A stretch of DNA of 64,000 bases from Blasia pusilla (Eukaryota; Marchantiophyta; Marchantiopsida; Blasiales): assembly GCA_050084515.1 (NCBI GenBank), contig CM114275.1:24986001-25050000 (forward strand), written 5' to 3'. Of the stretch, positions 47,808 through 57,480 are shown in pieces. Both the position numbers and the translations under genes were made by a program. How positions within the stretch are numbered: the stretch's first letter is position 1; each line of letters opens with the position of its first letter. A model generated the notes under the pieces. It searched no databases. It worked only from the letters and a program-made list of their open reading frames with translations, and was not told the origin of the DNA.

Positions 47808-49173
47808 TATGATACCCACAATTTTGTACTTTTGAAGAAATACATCTTTTTATTCGACAAAGACTTGTATATACCTTATGATTTTGATTATTATATATTA
47901 TTATGGAGAGGAATGAGTAAGATTAAAGTGAATCATGAAGCTCCAAGGACAAGGCAGAGAGATAGAAAATCAAGGATTTGCCTAAGAGAAGAGGAGAATA
48001 AAATAACAAAGTCTAAAGACCCAACTAGAAGCTTCGGAAGGAGAACGAAGCTCTGTGAAACTCTGCTAAGCTCTGTCTATGAAGTGCTTCGCTCGTGAAC
48101 AAAGCATAACAAAGCATGATGAAGCATGAAGAAGAAGAAGAAGAAGAAGAAGAAGAAGAAGAAGAAGAAGAAGAAGAAGAAGAAGAAGAAGAAGAAGAAG
48201 AAGAAGAAGAAGAGAAAGAATTACTTCGCTCTTGAACGAAGCACCTGGAACAAGAACAAAGAATGGAGTGCTTCGTCTTCAGATCACAAGAAAAAGCTTC
48301 GTCCTCAAGCGAAGCAAAAGAGGTCCAGACTTAGCCGCAAAGCGAAGCTAAGATTGACAGTGATTTCAAGCGACACATAGTTAGAACAGTTAGAATAGGA
48401 AAAGACGCAACTCTTTGTATTAAATAGGTAGTTATGACAATTTTGTTCTGCGGATTCACAAGGATCGTAGGAAAAGAAAAGAGCACCATAGATCTAGGTT
48501 GTTACAAATGTTGAAGAGACACCAGCTTTATCAAGAACGCTTTGAATCTTTGGATCACTCCTACTTCAGAGAGTATTTAAGAAGCATAGAAGTAGCTATC
48601 ATCATCATTCTCTTACAAAGTCCTTATGCTGTAGGAATGGTCCAAGCAAGGGAGTAGTACCCTCTCAAGCTTGTATACCCTTTTGAAGCTTTCTCATTCT
48701 TGTTAGAGTAGTAAAGCAATCATTCATTCATTCTGATGTGCGATGCTTATGTCTGAGTATTCTTTTTGGGTCTGCAGGATGAAGAGTGAATCACTCGAAC
48801 CTTTCTCATCAATGGAATAATCAACATAGAGTTGTAGGAAATCTGTTTGACAGAGAGTAGCTTGCCGAGACGGATTGAGTTCCGAAAGTAGGAGAAACCA
48901 ACTTTCATGTTGAGGTCTCTGTGAGGTTTCTTGATATCGAGAGGAAATCTACCTGAGCATGCTGTCAACTCCATTAGAGAGAATTGAGAAAAGAAACCTT
49001 GGTACTAAGAAAGATCCGACAATATTGATAAGACATTGAATATAAATCATACATATTTAAATATAACTATTACAACAAGATTGTAATTTCGAACTCTCTT
49101 TTCATCAAACAATGGTCCTCTTGGGGATCGAACTCAGTAAACAACTGTAAAATGGAAACTCTTGTACATTACA
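47808..49173 (+). repeat. Solo LTR inserted in the methyltransferase gene
   Basis: 1,366 bp flanked by TGGAC on both sides (47803-47807 and 49174-49178). It runs from TATGATACCC to GTACATTACA, so the ends fit TG...CA if the true start is TGATACCC at 47810. The methyltransferase reading resumes on either side. A TATA-like GTATTTAAGAAGC near 48,568 supports plus orientation, and a (GAA)n tract lies inside. No internal polyprotein is seen, hence a solo LTR. Confidence 0.78.
48128..48212 (+). repeat. (GAA)n microsatellite, about 28 units
   Basis: An almost pure GAA/AAG run inside the solo LTR. It produces a poly-Lys open frame that is not a gene. Confidence 0.95.
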
Positions 49174-49356
49174 TGGACGTAGACAACAAGTCAAGAAAAC
49201 GGAGGCGTAACTGCACTACATGGTGAAGTGAAGCGCCCCTCGCAACATCATCAATCTCCACATACAGGTACTGTTGCACGTGTACTCTTGCCTGTAAAAC
49301 AACAGCTAACCCAGTGCTTATCCCCCCAAAGAGATCCAACACCCAAAAACCCTCCT

Positions 49357-50373
49357 CTAGAATGCACACACAATCGGGGTAGTGTACAAAGGGGTCATAG
49401 TAGCACTCCTGGCTATCTCGGATTCCTCTGACCCGTCACGCTCTAGTGCAAACGTCTCACCCCACGCGGCCTGTATATACTCAATAGCTAAGCGTCGAAG
49501 CTCCTCAGTCGAGCCCCAAAGCGGCACCTCTCCTCCAAGGATTGATGCGATGACCATGACACTCTTGTCCATAGAAATTTCAGGAACGGGAGTATCCTTT
49601 GCATGGACATGTCCCTCAATCAAATCACTAGGCCAAGTGATGGCACTACTAAATACCGCTAAGGTTTCCATCTCTCATGGCCGGCGCTCAATCACTATAC
49701 GTGTGAATCGAACGGGTAATGAGCTAAGGCGCCCATCACTTGATTGCCATCATGGTTTGTAGGATGCTGACTCTTCCAAGTAATCCAGGGAATACCCCAT
49801 CGGGTACACCACTACTCCACCAACCAAGACATCGTAGGACTCTGCATCAGTCACTATCGCCTTGGCTCGCACCACAGACTCACCTCTAGGATGTCCCGGG
49901 CGAATCCTCACCACGACCTCATGTCGGGTGATATACTGTGTGGTACTCGCTTCACCCAAGGATGTCTGTATCCGGAATGGACAACGCTCCACATCAGTCC
50001 TCGTCACGCCCAACCCTCCGAATGCCGCTTTCCCCAACATTAGGGGTTGCACTCTTGAATCCAACAAGACGCGTTGCGGACTAAAAGCTCTACCTCCTAG
50101 ACTCACCAACTGGAAGACCTCTCCCCGATTATCCAGCAAAAATACACTAGGAGAAGCCATGGCATGCTCTATCGAGGGTCTAGCGGGCATCTCCGCCATC
50201 CTAGCAGCCGCAGCCTGCCATGAATCTAATGTGGACGGCCTGAGCATCAGCTCCAAGGGCAGGTCCATCACCTCCTCTGCAATCACCTCTGAACGTGATG
50301 CAAGAACTCCAACTCCACGCTCACATAGAGTAGCGGCCAGCCGAAAAACCTCGGCGGGCATAAAGGAGCACAA
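49357..50373 (-). pseudogene. Gypsy protease-like region and linker to methyltransferase
   Basis: The minus frame 50373-49750 contains a retropepsin-like block, RVLLDSRVQPLMLGKAAFGG, with D-S-R where D-S/T-G is expected, followed by VTDAESYDVLVGGVVVYPMG. That order is typical of plant Gypsy proteases. The frame 49671-49357 continues with IEYIQAAWGETFALERDG and overlaps the start of motif I of the methyltransferase in another phase, so a frameshift lies near 49,365. The domain is inactive by the Gly-to-Arg change, if the alignment is right. Confidence 0.7.
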
Positions 50374-50866
50374 TACACAATAGTGGCGGCCCCCAACAAC
50401 GTGCTCGATACATGATCCTCCTGAGCATCAATAATAGGAGTCGTCACACTCACTTCTCCTATTGCCCTACGTGCCTGCATACCAACAACATCACCAACTC
50501 TCCGAGAACTCTGATCAGGATCCATCAATGGGGTCCTCATCGCCTCGGACAACGTGAAGGACTGAGGAAGCCTTGTTTGTTTCCTGGCTTCCCCTCAGTG
50601 TGGATCCAACTCTACGGCTGCTCCACACGTAACAACTACGGCGGCCTCCATCTGGGCAACCCCGCACATCCAACCAGGATCCTTATCTCTGGCGGCTCCA
50701 TAAGACGTCGATGCCACAGATCGGGCATCGGGTAACCTCAATGCCATAGCGGCAATCTACTACTATAGTTGATGTATCTGAGCAGCCTTCCCAGCCTCAT
50801 ACCCGGAGTCTCCCTCAACGTGTCTAGGTGGTGGGACTCTACCTCCTCCATAGGAAACTCCACCCA

Positions 50867-50883
50867 CCCCCCCCCCCCCCCCC
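50867..50883 (+). repeat. Poly-C run (~17 nt)
   Basis: A homopolymer inside the gag-protease linker. Because such runs often vary in length in assemblies, the frame here is unreliable. Confidence 0.85.
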
Positions 50884-50983
50884 GCGGCCCCTTGGGCGAA
50901 TCCAACTCCTCGTCCCCCAACGGGACCACCTGATGTACGACCTCTAGGCCCACCCGCACCGGCAACTCGCTCTGGTGCTCTCT

Positions 50984-52136
50984 CTAGCCCTCGGTCCGGT
51001 CATAACTCACTGTGCAAGCTGAAACACCTAGCGCGTGTATGACCGTACCTCTAACAATAGTCACACGGATAATCTCCTGATGCAGCACTATCTCCTCCTC
51101 CATACTAAGGCATGCGACCATGACCCTGACGAGTGCAATCGCGCTAATGATGAGCTCCACCCCATGACCCACAAGTAATCGTAGGTGGCTACTACTAAGG
51201 TGCATATGAAGGCACAGGTCTCTATTGCACGGCCTCCTCGTATACTCCCTAAGCTCGTGGTGCCACACACCTATCTCGGAATCCACGTTGCTGCACTGGT
51301 GGTGCAGGCAATCATGACTGCTCTTGCCCAGAACCCATGGTGGCTACAATCTCCTCCGCCATGCTATGCTAAATGTTCTCCGCGGTCCTAAAAATATCTC
51401 TCAACATAGGGGAGGTGTTCATAAGAAGCACCCCCTCCCGCACACGTATCCGTAAGGTCCGGTCCAACATCGCGTACCATGATTGGATACCCTGAGCCTC
51501 TGTCATCTCCTGAGTGATGTTAATCAATCGACGCAAGCGAGTGTAGGCCTCACGCAAACTCTCGCCCGGATGCCTCTAGAAGTCGAGGATGCTCCGCAAC
51601 TTCTCCGTCCGTATCCCTTGGTAGCTCGCCCTCAACTCAACGAAGAACTCAACCACGGGGTTGAACTTGGGATGAACTCGACTGGACAATGCGAGTGCTC
51701 CATTGCGAGTCACCCCTCCTACAACATCATTAGTGGAGGAACCCTCTCTTGACTCCTCCTCCTCATCTTGAAACGCCTCAATCCATGATACATAGTGTGG
51801 ATCATAGTAGAGTCTCCAAGCCTCAATCTCATGGGCATATCTCTGCGAGAACTTATGGTAATCGTCCATGGATGCCCCCTCTAAATGTTGGAACATTCCA
51901 TTCCAAGCTATAAACGGGTTGAACTCTCTGGAGTTCCTAGCCCAATGTGAGTCACGCCAACTCCTAAACTCCGTAATGAAGTCGTGTAACTCTATAGTGC
52001 CTATAGCACCAGAAAACCTACGCGGTCCTCTACCCTGATCGTCCATCTCATACGCCCAACTGGTAGGACCACTCAATGTGTGCGGTGGATCACTAGCACA
52101 CTCCTCTACACTCTCCCCCTCATTTGAAGATGACAC
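50984..52136 (-). pseudogene. Gypsy gag with zinc knuckle
   Basis: The minus frame 52136-51576 begins with an acidic N-terminus (MSSSNEGESVEECASD) and carries the gag core (FSGAIGTIELHDFITEFRSW, FNPFIAWNGMFQHLEG, YDPHYVSWIEAFQDEEEE). It continues in frame 51557-51369 (PGESLREAYTRLRRLINITQ). Near 51,055-51,015 the knuckle reads PCDYC, stop, RYGHTRARC, which matches C-x2-C-x4-H-x4-C with one stop. Gag packages the element RNA. Several stops and phase changes break it. Confidence 0.8.
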
Positions 52137-52339
52137 AGAAGGAGATCGAGGTGGTCTCTCACGTGGAGACTCTCGAAACCTCGCACCACTCCGAGTAAAC
52201 CCTTTAGAGCAACTCCCATGTCCACCACCTCGCCTCTCAATGTCCCAAAAGGACGCCCTAATGACCCTCGTGCCCCTCTCACGCGATCACTCTCAACCTT
52301 GCGAGGAATCACTCAATCCCTCAATCTAACATGTGGCAC

Positions 52340-53770
52340 TCAATCTACACTCTCTCACTAAGACGTGCGTTGTGCGGCAACCAGCGGCGTGGTACGGCAA
52401 ATCAACTACATCAACAGGACATACCCTCAACTCTGGACATCCCACACAAGTCTGTGTCCCCTAACCCATACATCAATGATGCTCGCAACAATTGCACGAA
52501 ACCCAATATCCCAAATAACTTTCCAATACCGAGAAATCCCTAACACGAGCAAGGCAAAAGACCAGAAGGGGGTCGATTTCGCAATTGAAAATCTCGACCC
52601 CAACTCGATTGTGAAGACAAAATCCTCCAAATACCATGTTCTTCGTACTCCCCTAGTACTCACGATGCTCAAATCCCCTCGATGTGCGGTGCGGGTCCAA
52701 TCGAACGGTGGGGCATTGGCGGCACTGGCGGCTACAAATGGCACGGCACTCGGGAATGGGTGCGGTACTCAGTGGCATACCCTCCTCAACAACAAAAACA
52801 TACAATCTCCTCCACAATGATGGTGTAGCTCCGTGATCCAGACGGTACGGTGCCGAAATCGGCGGCGCGTTGCGGCTAAGGGCACGATACTCGATCGTCG
52901 TTGAGCAGCTACCACCCCAAGACATAGCAAAGCGAAAAGCAAAATTGGCACCCCACAAATCCAAAATGTCCCGTCATCACCGAGCAGCCAGTCCTCAATT
53001 GATTGATGTGTCGATGGCGGCCGAAAAACCAATGGCGGAGCGAAAAAATTTCTTCTCTCTCTTGGGCTATTGACGGCCGTCATTAGCCCAATTGCAAGGC
53101 GTCGGCGACGGACTGACGATGATGGGCAGCCTGACGGTCTGACGGCCCAGCTGACGGGTTGACGGCGAGTCGGACAGCGAGCCGACGGACGTTGACGGAA
53201 TTCCCGGGTCAGACGGAGTGGCGAATCCCGACGGCAAGACGGTGTAGCATGTGCACGGAAGGACGCACAAAGCAGCCCGGCCTCGAACGTCAGTGGCGGC
53301 CGAGACAAGAGGCGCGTCGGGTCAGCACCACCACCAGGGTACGGGGTCGGAGTCTCGGGACTGTCGGCCGGAGGCTACGGCAGTTGCGTCGGTCACCACG
53401 GCGGCGTAGCTGCGCAGCTACGCGGCGCGGTCGCGTCCGAGCTTTGACGGAGAGCTCGCGGCAGAGCTCTGACAGGCTGGCCGGAGAAGGCAGAACAAGG
53501 GCCGAGCAAGCAGGGCACGGCACTGGCACTCTCCCATGCGGGAGTGTACAGCAGGTTGCGGCTATCCCAACGGGAATGCGGCGGCGACGAGGTTGCGGCG
53601 ATTGACGGAAACTGCAGTAGCGGCAACGCAGTTGATCAAGGGACGGTGGCACTCTAGCGGTCTGGCAAGGAAGGTCGCGCGTCCGGCGGCTGTGAGGTCG
53701 TAGTTCCCGCGGAAGCGTGGAATTTTCCCCCACGTCTCTTCGAGTTTTCTATTTTTATTTTTTGTCTTAA
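52340..53770. other. Gypsy leader or inserted DNA, GC-rich, unrecognised
   Basis: Overlapping frames on both strands (up to 179 aa minus and 148 aa plus) show no domain. GC rises strongly from about 53,000 to 53,720. Much of it is built from the hexamer-like word TGACGG. Confidence 0.45.
53075..53250. repeat. Degenerate GACGG-rich tract
   Basis: The word GACGG recurs about ten times in ~170 bp at irregular spacing, mostly as TGACGG. It is not a clean tandem array. It may be low-complexity expansion in the Gypsy leader. Confidence 0.6.
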
Positions 53771-53775
53771 CTAAA

Positions 53776-54414
53776 ATGACCCCTGAAAATTCGGGTTTCT
53801 CTATTTCTGCCTTACTTGACTGCCCCCATTCTGACCGAATGCTCCAAAATTTTTATTTCTCAATAGTCCCTCTCGACATCCACGGTCAGCATCCCAAAGA
53901 TAACTTTCCACTCAACTTCTACCTCAAAGGACATGTGCCCTTGTCCTATCCACTCAACATAAAAGGTTTTTACTTTTCTACCTCTCAAGAAAGGATTTTG
54001 GAAATTTCACTCACACCTTGGAACGGTGGCTACGGCAGCCCAACAAAAAATATTGTAACTTCTTGCTCAGATGATGAAATTGCGCACCGTTTCTTCAGTA
54101 GTGTACATAGCTTCTTGATCTACGACCTCATCAAATTGGCTTTGCCATTTTATTTTCCACCAAAACCTAACGGGGACTGTCATGCAACCAAACGTCTCTT
54201 TCTCCTACACAAACTTTGGCAGCCCTTCCGTGTTGATTTCTCCCAACGAAAAAGTAAAACCTGTGAAATACAAATCAGCAAGCTACACGGTGCTCCCGAG
54301 AGCACCAGCATGGGGCAACCCGCCCCCATACTCAATCCCTATCAAAAAATTGGGCAGCGCTTCCACGTGCCACTCTTCCACAAGAAAAATCGGCAAAAGA
54401 AACATCAAAAGTAA
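53776..54414 (+). CDS. Hypothetical 212-aa open frame
   Basis: An open frame from ATG 53776 to TAA 54412, opposite to the Gypsy element and between its gag and its 5' LTR. Residues suggest an aromatic- and Ser-rich soluble protein (FYFSIVPLDIHGQHPKDNF, FYFSTSQERILEISLTPW). No known domain and no promoter or splice support. It might be a captured host fragment or chance; it is long for chance at this composition. Confidence 0.3.
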   Translation: MTPENSGFSISALLDCPHSDRMLQNFYFSIVPLDIHGQHPKDNFPLNFYLKGHVPLSYPLNIKGFYFSTSQERILEISLTPWNGGYGSPTKNIVTSCSDDEIAHRFFSSVHSFLIYDLIKLALPFYFPPKPNGDCHATKRLFLLHKLWQPFRVDFSQRKSKTCEIQISKLHGAPESTSMGQPAPILNPYQKIGQRFHVPLFHKKNRQKKHQK

Positions 54415-54539
54415 GCGGCTCTTGCTCCAGTGAGCACTCTCATGAACCGCTGCACGGGGAATATGATCCCCAGCCTGCAAAACCAGCATGTGACCAGCGA
54501 GCTCCCCCATGAAGCTCTCTCACTCAACAATTCTCTCTT

Positions 54540-55057
54540 TAAAAATCAAGTAGATCCAATCTCTCTCAATACCATAGCTCTCAAATGTGTGCACTCTTAC
54601 ATGTGTCTCTCAATGTCAAGCCAAACCCACTCTCCTAATGAGAGGCTTGGGTTACACTCACAAGGCAAGGGACCATAGCTCCGCCGCCTCGTGCCAAGAG
54701 GTTCAACAAAGAGAGAATGAGCTCTCAAGCTCTCTCTCCTTCAGGTATACCCCCTTCCCTCTCCCAAGCTCTCTCCTCGATAAGCTACGCTCGCAGATCA
54801 CCTCCTTGGCTCTTGACCTGCTGTAGCGGGTCAAGGGCCACTTCCCAAAGCAGAAAGTCAATCTACCAAACATTGAAACTTACCCAAAATAGTAAGTTTC
54901 TCTATATGGCTCCAAATGAGCCGAAACGAAGGAGAAACCTACTCTCTCAGGTTTCTCAAGACCTCAGCACGTCATCCTCAACCTCTTGAGCATGTCCTCC
55001 TCTACTCGCAAAGGTGCTCTACCAGATCTCTCCGATCTATCTTAAAAAGTCGTGACA
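54540..55057 (-). repeat. Truncated 5' LTR of the methyltransferase Gypsy element
   Basis: Matches 43724-44233 closely in the same orientation and ends CGTGACA at 55057. The 130-bp U5 part and the primer-binding site that should follow it are absent, so replication-competent structure was lost here. Confidence 0.75.
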
Positions 55058-55562
55058 AAATGAAAGGACACTCTCCAATAATAATAAAGATTAATTGGGA
55101 TTTGTGAAGATGGATTAGGCCATATTTAGAAAACGTAACTAAATGGCATGAATTTCATAATGCGTGGTTTATGCCATCTATTCATGAGAGTTTATGGTTT
55201 CTATAAGTGAGTAGATATGGAGCCAAGTGTCCTAATTGCATGCATTTATTATGAGAGATTTGTCCATCCCTTTGATTTTTGGTTGGAACATCCTCATGTC
55301 TGGGACTCGGCACTTCGGGAGTCGCAATTTCCACCTCTGGCTCTCAGTCCGTCATTGATTCGCCTCTCGGATTTTTTTCTTTGACTCGCGGTTTCCTCAG
55401 TTCTTCGCCCGCCCTTGGTCGCCATTTGCGAGTCTTCGCTTTCTCAGATCTCCTCCTCGCCTCTTGCGTTCCTCCTCGGGCGTCCTAGTCTTCCGGCTAC
55501 CTTGAGTTCTCCCCAAACGTCCAGATCTTCTACGACTCCAAGTTCACGCTCATCAAGGATTG

Positions 55563-55574
55563 GCTCTGATACCA
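55563..55574 (-). promoter_or_regulatory. Primer-binding site (initiator tRNA-Met) of family D
   Basis: On the minus strand TGGTATCAGAGC, the exact plant initiator tRNA-Met primer site. It is separated by CA from the end of the family-D LTR. It fixes that LTR's sense as minus. Confidence 0.8.
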
Positions 55575-55576
55575 TG

Positions 55577-56408
55577 TGTCGTGCGTCTACTCTCCTTGAA
55601 TGTTAATCTTGTTTGTTGCGGAAGCGTGCGTTCAGTAGGTCACGCTCTCAGCGCTAATCTGCATCCAAACACGCACGTACTCTGGTTAGTCGGGTCTTGG
55701 ATCAATCAGTGGGCTAACTTTTCGAGTTCTCGTCTCGGACTCTCATCAAGCTCAACCTTCCTAGTTTCGTGGTTTACAACACGGGAAAGTCTCGAAAGAC
55801 TTGGGACAGACTTTCTGGTCGGTTCAAGGACCTGAAACACGTTTCGCGCCTAGCGGTTCCAACTGTCCTATGGACATCCAATGAGTTCCTCACCAAGACT
55901 CATTCGAAGTGAATCTCAGGTTGGAATCCAAGTGTGGCATACAAAGTCCACTCCCTTGGATCAGGTTTGGGTTTCGAGTTCCAACGCAAAATTCTCGTTC
56001 CATCCCGTGCCTTTGAAACGCCATTTGGCGCTCAAAGTGGGGATTCGTGTTCCGAGACATCTCAGAGAGACTCCTCCTTTACTAGTACTTCTAGGAATCT
56101 CCGAGGGCCCCCTACATTTTGGGAAAGACACCTGGGCCTCTCCAATTGGCCCTCAACCCGATTGCTCTCACAGTTGTTTTCGGCCAATATCTCAGCCTGT
56201 ACTTATGCGTTTGCTAAGATCTTTGGTGCATTGGAAGCGTCTTGAGATAAGCTTTCCAAAGCGCCCTTACTTTTCCCAAACCCATCTTGGAGCTCAACGT
56301 TATGGTCTTAAACACAATCAGATTCTCCCAAACGCTAGTCGTGTTCCAAACTGGTTCTCACCTCTTTGGAAACCAACCTCCCAAGACTCAATCCATGTCT
56401 TGATAAAT
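55577..56408 (-). repeat. Family-D LTR, copy 3 (5' LTR, truncated)
   Basis: About 830 bp matching copies 1 and 2 from TGTCGTGCG through CTACTCTCCTTGAA and TTACTAGTACTTC to CATGTCTTGATA, where similarity stops. The missing end is the U3 start. The segment 55,262-55,562 would be the start of the internal region but carries no coding domain. The frames of 177 and 103 aa inside are LTR shadows. Confidence 0.78.
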
Positions 56409-56884
56409 GGATAAATTTAAATTCGTAGTATTTATAATTAATAAAATTATCAAATGATATTTCATATCAATTTTTAATGATCTTATTTGTTGAGAAATCC
56501 AAGTATCAAGAGGAGAGATGTTCTAAATTTAAAAGGGAACTCCCCAAAAATAATATAGATTACATTTCCCTTCATGCCACTTACCCCTATTTGCTTGAAA
56601 GGGCCCATGGGATATGGGGTGATATTGTTGGTACAAATGGCCCTCCCAAAATAAATATATTTCTTCTACTATATTTTAATGTTCTTTACACCAAATTTTA
56701 TACATTATCTATGCACACTATATGTGAATCTTTTTCTTCGGATTGCTTTTTTCCATCAGTTGATTGAAGCATAAATATAGAAATGAGATATATTTTAAAC
56801 ATAAATACATAAAGGATACATATTTACACTATTTCATCAAATAATTAAATGATGAGAATAAACCTCTATGAAATAATAAAATAT

Positions 56885-57480
56885 TAACCATAGCTCTCTC
56901 ATTGTCAAGACAAATCCATGTTTATGGTAAGAGGCTTGGATTACACACACAAGGCAAAGAGGATCATAGTTCTATCACCTCATGTAAGAAGACTCAACAA
57001 AAAAAGAAAAAGCTTTCCAAACTCTCTCTCTCTCCTTTGAAGTATACTCTCTCTCCTCTCCCAAAATCCCTTCTTGATTATATGTATGCACACAAGTCAC
57101 CTCATCTATCCTAACCTACATAGCAAGGAAATGATCATTTGCCAAAAATAAAAATCAACCAAGCCTAAAATAAGAAACGTACCAAAACTAGCAACTTCCT
57201 CAACATAGCTTCAAATGAGCTGACACCAAATGGTAATGTACTCACTCATGTTATCCTCCTCCTCACGTTGTCCTCGGCCTACCAAGGTCAACATCCAACT
57301 CCCCCGGATACTCTCTACTCCAATATAAAAGATATGATAGTTACCGTGGAAATATACATCACTACATAATATACAATGTTGTAACCATACGTATACCATA
57401 TACTCATTAAAAAAAATACATCATACTCAATCATGAAGTCCAAACATCTAAGAAATCATATAAGCTTTTTTCTATTAGAA
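56885..57480 (-). repeat. Diverged LTR of the methyltransferase-Gypsy family
   Basis: CCATAGCTCTCTCATTGTCAAG through AGGCTTGGATTACAC, ACACAAGGCAAAG and CTCTCTCCTCTCCCA matches the LTR body. Near 57,330 it passes into the U5 part (ATATACATCACTACATAATA) through the same two-base GT junction seen at 44,234. It is more AT-rich and decayed. Confidence 0.65.

Larger units (their letters stand above)
46896..49369 (-). pseudogene. C5-cytosine DNA methyltransferase domain in Gypsy polyprotein
   Basis: A C5-cytosine methyltransferase adds a methyl group to DNA cytosine using S-adenosylmethionine. Motifs are in order on the minus strand. Motif I is WVLDLFGGISTG (about 49,345). Motif IV is IDLVIAG, a stop, PC, a stop, GQSSAG (47,728-47,675), with the catalytic Cys at 47698-47696. 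Motif VI is MENV (47572-47561). Motif VIII is GSQARRPCLWW (47464-47432). The late motifs are NERERAMGF (about 47,160) and LGQAMDMN (about 47,078). Without the 1.37 kb insertion the domain is about 310 aa, a normal size for a minimal enzyme. Stops and at least two frameshifts make it non-functional. It sits between protease and RT. Confidence 0.85.
43590..55057 (-). mobile_element. Large Gypsy element with DNA methyltransferase and PHD finger
   Basis: A single minus-strand LTR retrotransposon of about 11.5 kb including a later 1.37 kb insertion. Order in its own direction: truncated 5' LTR (55057-54540), leader, gag, protease-like region, C5-methyltransferase, RT (with deletions), integrase, PHD finger, polypurine tract, LTR pieces and full 3' LTR (44233-43590). 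AAAT lies outside both ends (43586-43589 and 55058-55061) and may be a target duplication, though four AT bases could match by chance. Stops, frameshifts and the loss of RNase H show it is inactive. Confidence 0.8.

Noticed and set aside
48126-48380. Open frame with a long poly-Lys run
   Set aside because: It is the reading of a (GAA)n microsatellite inside a solo LTR.
54430-54989. Several 60-90 aa frames repeated at 43,762-44,351
   Set aside because: They lie in the LTR of the Gypsy element and are repeated only because the LTR is.
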